Shown: positions 56,881 to 64,000 of the stretch, one piece after another
How the letters are laid out: the number at the start of each line of letters is the position of its first letter
Numbering within the stretch: the first letter of the stretch is position 1
Assembly (NCBI RefSeq): GCF_918797505.1
Contig: NC_092794.1
Span: forward strand, 31,052,122-31,116,121
DNA from: Bemisia tabaci
Lineage: Eukaryota; Arthropoda; Insecta; Hemiptera; Aleyrodidae
Length of the DNA: 64,000 nucleotides
Reading direction: 5' to 3'
The notes under the pieces: model-generated
The model's input: only the letters and a program-made list of their open reading frames with translations
Database searches by the model: none
What the model was told of the DNA's origin: nothing
Program-made: the position numbers and the translations under genes

Positions 56881-57960
56881 CGCGCCCCCGTGTATTCTTT
56901 CACTACCTACTGACTCTACCATCATATTGATCTTGACACGTACTTTCTGAAGCCACAAGCGCGGTTCAAGCCCCGTTTTGGGTCATCCTAATATTTGACA
57001 CTTTTCGATACAACTTTTTTACTGGTTGCAGTCATGAAAAAATAGGGGAAAACTGTAAGCTTCCCATCACTTACTAAGTACTTTTGATTGACAGAATACA
57101 ACAAATACTTAACAGCTCATTGTCTGTTTAAAATTTACGAGTTTCCGACTTTTCTAACCAGTCGGCACGGGTTGGGTGTCAATATGATATTATTTAAGAG
57201 GGAGGAGGAGGAAGAGGGGGAGGAAGAGAAAAATTGGAATAATAGGGGAGAATGGGGTTATTTGAGCTAGTTTTAGGAAAACGCCCCTTAATCTTTTTTA
57301 AAACTTTAATACAATCAAGTATACTCTCAGCTATTTAATTTATGCCGGAATAAATTTTTTGTGCATGTCCAGTTATTCCGTGCATGTGCAGCTAAAATCT
57401 GTATTGTAGCAGGGTAACATTTTTGGCTTACTTAACCTCGATCATGGGGTTTGATTAGTCACCCCTGGGGTTGACTGAGTCACCTATTGTAAATCATTCT
57501 GGACACATTGAACTTAAAATAGATATTTGTCAAACCTATGAAATATATCTTTAAATGTTTCAATACTGCACGATGAAAAAAGTAAATGAAGAAGAAATAC
57601 TGAAGGGGAGTCTGGGTTTCCCTTTTTTATCCTTCAATGTAAAGTTTGCACTGACTTGATGATCAATTTCTTTTTCTTTCCTTTTTTTGGTAGAGATTTC
57701 TTTAATGAATGAGGTAACCTGTAAATAAGTGAATGGATGAATACATAGATAAATGATTAATGATAACTTTTGGTTGGTATGAGAGGAGTGTTGAAAAAAA
57801 GGAAAACTTAAGAATATTTAGAAATTCAGAATAACAAAGAGATAAAAATCCACTTTTATGGCAAATATTATGAAATTTCTTTTAGAGGCTTAAATAAGAA
57901 TTTTGGAAAGTTTTGAATATGTGATAGTAAACATTTTTTTTTTCAACTCCCTGGTATAAC
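56881..57960. other. No gene identified
   Basis: Unassigned. It contains a purine-rich stretch at 57202-57255 (gga/gag repeats). Confidence 0.4.
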
Positions 57961-57987
57961 TGGCAAGTGCTCAGATCAGTAGCACTT

Positions 57988-58069
57988 GCCTTTGGAACAG
58001 ACCTAAACACTGATGTCAGTGCTGCCGGGCGCTGAACTGCTACCTCAGTGTTAGGTCTGTTCCAAAGGC
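57988..58069. repeat. Hairpin, 82 bp
   Basis: gcctttggaacagacctaa at 57988 pairs with its inverse ending at 58069, followed inward by acactga(t/g). Outer sequences (gtagcacttgc / aagtggcact) add weaker pairing, so it may be a small foldback of about 150 bp. Confidence 0.75.
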
Positions 58070-58199
58070 GAATGCCTCTGATGTAAGTGGCACTGACCTA
58101 AGTGTCTCAGACGTAAGGGGAGTGGAAACTCCCAGAAATACTGTAGATGCAAAAATGTACTTAATTACCGATTCGCCAGGTACGTCAATTCATTATTTG

Positions 58200-58366
58200 A
58201 CGACTAGGGAGGACTGCTGTGAGTTTTCAATCGCATGTAAGTATCACTATCTTCAGGGGACAACGCTCGTTCCCATGCTGTCTCCAATCTAAGTACTAAC
58301 TAAGCCCGACGTAGCTTAACTTCGGTGATCGACCTAGCGATTGAACCACTACACTACCTGCGCGTG
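58200..58366 (-). repeat. SINE with a 5S rRNA-derived head joined to a tRNA-like A box
   Basis: On the minus strand, 58331-58261 reads GATCACCGAAGTTAAGC, then CGTCGGGCTTAGTTAGTACTT, then a GGGAAC word. This follows the internal control region of 5S rRNA. Immediately upstream (58363-58332) is GGTAGTGTAGTGGTTCAATC, resembling the start of a tRNA with its A box instead of the 5S 5' end. 5S-headed SINEs (SINE3) are known; the tRNA-5S fusion is the notable point. There is no downstream 5S 3' end. Confidence 0.7.
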
Positions 58367-58497
58367 TAAGTGTTAGGGGCGCAATTTTGTCATTTCAGGG
58401 CCCCCATTGGAGTAATTTTGCCAGCAAATGATGGTTTTGTCTTTGAATGTGAATCGGATACTTAAATTTTCTATTATTCTTTTTTAATCTATCAACA
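58367..58497. other. Unassigned gap
   Basis: Nothing recognised between the SINE head and the Helitron start. Confidence 0.3.
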
Positions 58498-59365
58498 TCT
58501 ATATATTTAATATCCTAAGGCCTTTTTTGGCCTCCAACAGTTTGTGCTAATTCGATCTCGAGAACTACTGGACCGATTTTCCTCGGATTTGTTTTAAATG
58601 AAAGCTCTTACGCTGTAGACGTGCCAACATCCCTTGGTTTTTCGATTTGCGCGACCGACGTTGCAAAATTTACCTCGATTTGATAACGACATATTTGCAT
58701 TTTTGACGCTGGACAGTTTGTGCTAATTCGATCTCAGAAACTACTCGACCGATTTTCCTCGGATTTAAGGCTCATAAGCTGGTAGAAGCTCATAGGGTCT
58801 AGATGTGCCAAGACACCTTCGTTTTTCGATTTGCGCGACCGAAGTTGCAAAATTTACCTCGATTTGATAACGACATATTTGCGTTTTTGACGCTGGACGA
58901 GTCATATGGTTGGGGGACCTCCCACCCTCTGATTTTCCGTTTCCCTCTCCACGTAAACCCATCCCTACCTGCTCACAACACGTGTCACCCTTCTATTCTA
59001 GCATGGGTCCTACGGCAGTTTCACTCATGTCGGGGGTCGGCTCATGTCTTCTTCCAAGAGAAGTGGTGATTTATCTTCACCCTTTCGCACAGTTACATTT
59101 TCAAAAAGTGTTCTGATTTTCTTTTCCAGGAGTGTTATTTATTTTTCAAGGTTGTTTCTTTTTCTAAAAGTGGGTAATTTTTAGTTTCCTATTCTTTGTT
59201 TTTGAATTTATCATTTTGCCTCCAGGAAGTCCTCTAAGCACTGGTAGTAGCAAAATTTGGCTCGCGAAGCGAGCCAACAGTTACTCGCTGAGCGAGTAAC
59301 TGGGGGTCCAGGGGGCTTGCCCCCGGCTAGCGGCGCAAGCGAGCGTAGCGAGCTGAAGCAGCTAG
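58498..59365 (+). mobile_element. Non-autonomous Helitron, 868 bp
   Basis: It starts TCTATATATTTAATATCC after A (58497) and ends gaagcagCTAG (59362-59365) before T. GC-rich hairpin modules precede the end (59265-59340: ggctcgcgaagcgagcc, gttactcgctgagcgagtaac, gggggcttgccccc). Internally the phrase cagtttgtgctaattcgatctc occurs twice (58537 and 58709, about 172 apart). The 3' part matches the minus-strand copy at 42123. There is no Rep/helicase. Confidence 0.85.
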
Positions 59366-59638
59366 TGTAAATGAAGTCTTATAAGTTATGTTTCTTTGAA
59401 AAAAAATGGATCGCATTGAAATTCAAAATTACAGCTAATGATGCAAAAAAAAATAATTAAGGTTGAAATGATACAAAAAATATAAATTAGCAGGTACAAA
59501 AATTGAAAGTAAAGGAGTAAAAAAGTTGGAAAAGAATTAAAAATAAATTAGGAAAATTTAAAAAAAAAATTAAGACTGAAACATTTTAAAAAGAGTTATA
59601 ACTGAAAAAAATTAAAATCAAAGAGCCGTATGCAAAAA
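59366..59638. other. A-rich DNA, no gene
   Basis: A/T-rich, with many aaaatt words; nothing recognised. Confidence 0.4.
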
Positions 59639-59639
59639 T

Positions 59640-60860
59640 GACATTTTTCGCCCCCCCACTAAAACTTATTCAAACTTCGTCTATCAGTTACTAATACTGG
59701 AGCGCTTCTTTCCCCAAATTTTCAGACCCCCAAAAAATTTTGGGGGGGGGGGCGCTAGGGGGGGGTGGAAGTCAAAACCTGTGACCCTAGATATCTTTCG
59801 AACGAAACAAGATATTAAGGCCCGGTTTGGATGAAAAATCGTCGAAAATTGCATACTTTAAGATTCTAAAGTTCAAAATCCCAAAATTTAATTTTCAACT
59901 TAACTTATGTGCTTTTTTTCAGTTTTTGAGGAAAAACAATTTCTTTTAAACAGATTAAACTGAAATTTCACATTTTTTGATTTGAACCAAAACCAGTTTT
60001 TTAAATTGTTCGTCTTTTTTCGCATTCAACGAGTGGTCGTATAAGCTGGGGAACCGAACGGTTCCGGAGTTATGATCGATTGAAGTTTCCGCTCAACGCG
60101 CGCCGACCGATTTTCGCGCGCAAAAAAGTCGGATTTGACTGTTATTAAATCAGATTGAATGTTCTAACTGAGCAAAATGCATTATTAGGGACTCTTGAGG
60201 GTCGCTGAGTCCAGAAATTACAGATACTTCCAAAATATTCACGTTTTTAAAATTACAGCTCCGTAGCGCTATTTTAGAGGCCCACTGAGCGCCGACCGGC
60301 CGCTCAGTGGTCCTGTGCGGAGCTGTAATTTTAAAAACGTGAATTTTTTGGAAGTATCTGTAATTTAAAACCAATTGGATTGTAATTTAAAACCATATAG
60401 GACTCAACCTTTTTTCAAATAGCAATCTCCCACTTGGGATACATCGTCGGAAAGGGGACAAAACATATCAGACTTTTGGCGCGAGTCGCAGGTTTATTCT
60501 ATTCAACATGGCGGCCGGTTGAAGCTTTTTATTCAAGACTTTAACCTGCCGCCATTTTGAAACAAATGTAGATCTTCCGAGTGGAACATCCGTTGGAAAG
60601 GAGATGAAAAAAGAAGACTTTTAGCGCAAGTCGCCGTCTTCATTTGTTTCAAAATGGCGGCCGGTTAGTCCTGAGTTTAAGAACTTCAACCGGCCGCCAT
60701 ATTGATTAGAATAAAGATGGCGACATGCGCCAAAAGTCTTATTTTTTTGGCCTCGTTACAACGAGGTATCACATTGCTATTTGAAAAAAAAGTTGGGGCC
60801 CGTGGGCTCCCATGGGAGGGCCTCCCGAAAATGGGGGGGGGGGGCAAAGTTTCGTTTCAA
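59640..60860. repeat. Foldback-like repeat region
   Basis: C/G runs at both ends (59650, 60830), ccaaaaaattttgggggg, the phrase caacgaggtatcaca...gctatttgaaaaaaaa-gttgggg near 60760, and repeated cggccgccattttga words in both orientations (60480-60720). All recall the arm vocabulary of FB1, FB2 and the 43-45 kb palindromes. Arms are too diverged to give exact ends. Confidence 0.5.
60215..60366. repeat. Hairpin, about 150 bp
   Basis: aaattacagatacttccaaaa at the left pairs with its inverse at the right, continuing through acgtttttaaaattacagctccg to a short turn at cgccgaccggccgctcagtgg. Paired positions sum to 120581. Confidence 0.85.
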
Positions 60861-61133
60861 TCAGTTAATGAGGGAAAAATTTACGGGGAGAGGTTTTACC
60901 GTTTCTTTTGCCCATACCGGTATCAAAAGATACTTGTGATTTCTATATATAACCGTCATAAATCGCTCATATAACCGATACATAAAAAACCCTCGTTCAT
61001 TGCTTTATATACTCGATAAGAACTTCCGTATATTTGTGAAGCATTTAATTTCATTATTAAAAACTTGTGCTTTCTTTATATAACCCTTATACATCGCTTA
61101 TATAACCGGAAAAGTGAAAACCCTCGTTCATTA

Positions 61134-61983
61134 TCTATACTATAAGCTCCAAGACCTCCTAATTTTGCGAAACTGGTAACGCTTAGTTCCAGCGTTTTAC
61201 CGGGCCGATTTTCATGATTTTTGCGGCTATGGACGGGCAATTGTCTCTAGATAAGCCAACTCTTTTCAGATTTTCAAAATATGGCCCAGGTTTTTTTATA
61301 TTACGTGGTAAAGTTGCGAATTCTCCCATTTAAACAATGTAAATTTATACTTTTTGTCATAGTTCGTTTGAGCGTTCTACCGGGCCGATTTCCATGATTT
61401 TTGCGTAAATCGACAGGTTATAGGCCCTAGATGAGCCCGCTGTAATCAGATTTTGGAAAAAGGACCCAGGTTTTTTTTAAAATCACGTTATAAAAGTGAG
61501 TGAGTTTACAGAATGCTCCGATACTGCTACCGCTATGCGCCGGAGGATGCGCAGTGGTTGAGGAGGTTGCGCAGTAGCTGTGTCGCCTGCGCATCAGCTC
61601 TACACTTATCTACACAAGATTCGCACCTACGACTTCATGTCGAGTGGTGGCCGAGTCGTCTAAGATGTCAAATGCGTCCCGTTTGATCACAGTGTGGGTT
61701 CGATGCCCGACTCATGAAGTCCCAATTATTACCTCACTATCATTATTCATTGTTTTACTGCAATATTTCATCAAGCAGTCATTACAAAACGCGTCCTTTT
61801 AATTTTAAAGTAATTTTAAGTAAAGTTTAAAATTAAAGCATACCTCATATCGTAATTTTTTAGGGGAAAAATAAAACTAACACTGATAGAGGGTAAAAGT
61901 AGGGCCGCGAAGCGGCCCATTGATGGCGCGGAGCGCCTTCAGGGGGTTGTGCCGCGTAGCGACCAGGGGGCGTAGCCCCCTAG
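61134..61983 (+). mobile_element. Non-autonomous Helitron, 850 bp
   Basis: It starts TCTATACTATAAGC after A (61133) and ends CTAG (61980-61983) before T, just after the hairpin gggggcgtagccccc. The site without the element is seen in the next repeat unit (gttcatta plus ttttttataatcg near 62107-62126), matching both flanks base for base. The two halves of the first 500 bases share cgttttaccgggccgatttcatgatttttgcg (61190 and 61374), a direct repeat. A tRNA-like segment lies at 61645-61715. No replication protein. Confidence 0.92.
61645..61715 (+). other. tRNA-like segment inside the Helitron
   Basis: GTGGCCGAGTCGTCTAAG at 61647-61664 resembles the D-arm of Leu/Ser tRNAs, and GGGTTCGATGCCC at 61696-61708 is a good B box with a pairing T stem (GGG/CCC). 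The acceptor arm and anticodon stem are incomplete. Either a decayed captured tRNA or a SINE head. Confidence 0.45.
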
Positions 61984-62920
61984 TTTTTTATAATCGTTAG
62001 GAACTTTTTTATTTAACGAAGCTTTTCATTTCATAAATAGAAGCTTGTGCTTTCTTTATATAACCCTTATACATCCCTTATATAACCGGAAAAGTGAAAA
62101 CCCTAGTTCATTATTTTTTATAATCGTTAAGAACTTTTTTATTTAACGAAGCTTTTCATTTCATAAATAAAAAATTGTGCTTTATTTATATAACCGTTGT
62201 ACATCGCTTATATAACCAAAAAAGTGAAAACCCTTGTTCATTATTTGATATAATCGTTAGAAACTTCTTTATGTAACGAAGCGTTTCATTCCTTACTAAT
62301 AATCTCGTTCTTTCTTTATATAATCGTTATTCATCGCTTATATAACCAAATAAGTAAAATCTCTCGTTCTTTGCTTTATATAATCGATTAAAACTTTTTT
62401 ATATAACGGAGCACTCCTTATCTTATGTAAAATCTCCTGCTTTCTTTATATAATCGTTATACATCAGTTATATAACATAATAAGTAAAAACTTTCGTTCA
62501 TTGCTTTATATAATCGTTTAAAACTTTTTTATATAACGAAGCATTTCACTCCTTAAATATAATCTCGTGCTTCCTTTATATAATCTTTATACATCTCTTA
62601 TAAAACATAAAAAGTCAAAACTCTCGGTCATTGTTTTATATAATCGTTTCAAACTTTTTTATATAACGAAGCATTTCATTCCTTATATATAATCTAGTGA
62701 TTCCAATATACAACCGTTATATATAGCTTATATAACTGATAAGTTAAGACCTTTCATTCATTTCCTTATATAACGTTTACATATATTTTTATATAACCGT
62801 TAGACTTACGGCTCCTGATATATAACATTTATATATGCGTTATATAATCTTTATATAAATGGCCATTTATATAAGATTTATATATCTGTTATATTTTTTT
62901 TAAACAACTGAAAAAGGAAC

Positions 62921-62932
62921 ACTGCTACTAGG
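62921..62932 (-). repeat. CTGCTACTAGGG terminus
   Basis: The 12-bp inverse of the CCCTAGTAGCAG end of the foldback at 55821. It marks the right limit of the AT-rich element from which the 130-bp array probably expanded. No left counterpart was found before 60938. Confidence 0.55.
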
Positions 62933-62933
62933 G

Positions 62934-63731
62934 ATGAGTACTGGTAAATTCAAGTCAATAAATTAACAAGAGGTTAGAAAGAATCCTAAAGTGAAAGAAA
63001 AACACTTTTTCAGTAAAGAAACTTTGTTATGAGTGAAAGAAACGGGTTTTTTTAAATATAATTAATATTTACAATTGTAGAGATGACAAAATTATTACTT
63101 AAGGTAAGACATGATATACAAATCGGAAAATAAACAAAAATCAGTGGCAAGAAATAAAGACGAACGATCAATGGTTTTAAGTTGCTCCATTTTGCTGGTG
63201 TCAATCGCAATTTTGCGTTTGAATTTACAGGATAGATTTTTTTTTAAGAAGCACGAGATAAATTTGACCTAATTTGGTGGGTATTTGGTATGATTTCTTA
63301 TTGGCAAAGAAGGTTCATTTTAACAGACTTTGTCAACAAGCACTTGCTCATTACAATTTTTTTGTTTACCTCTGAAACAATTTGTACGTATATTAGGTTA
63401 AAACAAAAAAAAAAAAACAAATTGAAGGTGTGGTTTCTTTTTTTTCTGAAGTGGGTCAGACTATTCACGTGGTGTGTCTGGGGATTCATGAAGGGAATCC
63501 CTCTGGGCGAGCTGAAGGGTAAACCACGCAAATGCAAATGCAAATGCTATACTACGGTAAATACGACTATAAATATAGTCGTATTTACCGTTTTATATTA
63601 ATTATATTTAAAAAAAAACCCGTTTCTTTCACTCATAACAAAGTTTCTTTACTAAAAAAGTGTTTTCCTTTCACTTTAGGATTCCTTCTAACCTCTTGTT
63701 AATTTCTTGACTTGAATTTGCCAGTACTCAT
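62934..63731. mobile_element. Inverted-repeat element, 798 bp
   Basis: Arms of about 135 bp: atgagtactggtaaattcaag (62934) with its inverse ending at 63731, through gaaagaaac(g)ggtttttttaaata / ttaaaaaaaaacccgtttctttc. The interior 63069-63596 has no recognised coding sequence. No clear target duplication. Confidence 0.75.
63554..63591. repeat. Perfect 17-bp hairpin with 4-base loop
   Basis: acggtaaatacgactat, loop aaat, then the exact inverse. It lies near the right arm of the 62934-63731 element. Confidence 0.9.
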
Positions 63732-63744
63732 TGCACCGCCACGT

Positions 63745-64000
63745 ATTATGGAATTTTGGAGGAGGGAACGCTTCTTCGTGGGGATGGGCGAGCCTCCCTA
63801 CCGTCATATATATCCTGGGAGTTTAGAGGTTTCCCTGAGTGCTTGGGTGTTGCGAACCACTCTAATCGACACGAAATTTTGACTAAATGCACTTAAGTGT
63901 CTAATTCATGAGGGAGGACAATGATATTGGATGTATCTCTTCTTATTTTTCCACACGAAGTGATGATGGGTGCCGAAATGGGCAATTTCGGCGTTTTGAG
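63745..64000 (-). mobile_element. Partial copy of the 15255-17605 palindrome family, running off the window
   Basis: 63750-63830 matches the inner spacer of the palindrome (ggaggagggaacgcttct, atcctgggagtttagaggttt against 16560-16690). 63838-64000 matches its tandem unit (gggtgttgcgaaccactc, ttcatgagggaggacaat, gggtgccgaaatgggcaattt). It shows that the family has other copies, here without the full arm in view. Confidence 0.75.

Larger units (their letters stand above)
60938..62830 (+). repeat. Satellite-like array with a 130-bp period, interrupted by a Helitron
   Basis: The anchor (tgctttctttatataac) recurs at 60938, 61068, 62048, 62178, 62308, 62438, 62568 and 62698. Spacing is 130 each time, except for the pair around the Helitron, where 980 = 850 + 130. 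Each unit contains ttatataaccgttat(a)catcgcttatataac, a (c/t)cgttcatt word and atataacgaagc(a/g)tttcatt. The right end runs to a CTGCTACTAGGG terminus at 62921-62932. Confidence 0.92.

Noticed and set aside
58261..58331. 5S rRNA gene
   Set aside because: Only the internal control region matches; the 5' end is replaced by a tRNA-like sequence and the 3' end is missing.

Overview
Eukaryotic nuclear DNA, almost certainly from an arthropod and probably an insect. The evidence is the mix of Jockey-type and CR1-like non-LTR retrotransposons, hAT, mariner, Harbinger and Helitron elements, a Jockey promoter with a downstream element at +28, and tRNA- and 5S-derived SINE heads. A hemipteran is a guess only. 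I found no convincing multi-exon host gene. The best candidate is a short secreted-peptide start exon at 38276-38367. Many apparent open frames use non-ATG starts or lie in repeat arms.

Layout: 1-9 kb holds a Harbinger MITE, a palindromic TA-flanked element (1621-3889) split by a Helitron, an 8-bp-TSD hAT relic and a small foldback. 9-11 kb is a 1.8-kb palindrome. 12.5-19.2 kb is a decayed CR1-like retrotransposon on the minus strand, whose endonuclease is split by a 2.35-kb palindrome. 20-25 kb has SINE heads, an unknown open frame, a minisatellite, a second hAT MITE and a Jockey fragment. 26-28 kb is another palindrome. 29.9-34.5 kb is a mariner carrying a foldback that itself carries a 2.3-kb palindrome. 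36.9-41.3 kb holds a near-perfect 0.66-kb tandem duplication and a 14-mer present eight times. 42-45.2 kb is a set of concentric palindromes. 46.3-52.1 kb is a nearly full-length Jockey element with a TTAA-flanked foldback in its 3' UTR. 53.6-54.3 kb is a tandem array. 55.8-64 kb has foldbacks, a 5S/tRNA hybrid SINE, two Helitrons and a satellite of exactly 130-bp period.

The most interesting signal is a set of four very long, non-coding palindromes (9232-11014, 15255-17605, 26203-27933, 30629-32907). Each is bounded by AAA on the left and TTT on the right, with no target-site duplication. For two of them the empty AAATTT site can be inferred from this window: excising one restores the retrotransposon reading frame exactly, and the homologous foldback at 1621-3889 carries the unoccupied site of the other. 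This matches the insertion behaviour described for Spy DNA transposons (blunt insertion between AAA and TTT). Here the elements are giant foldbacks with 0.7-1.3-kb arms and no visible transposase. Two Helitrons likewise have inferable empty sites within the window.
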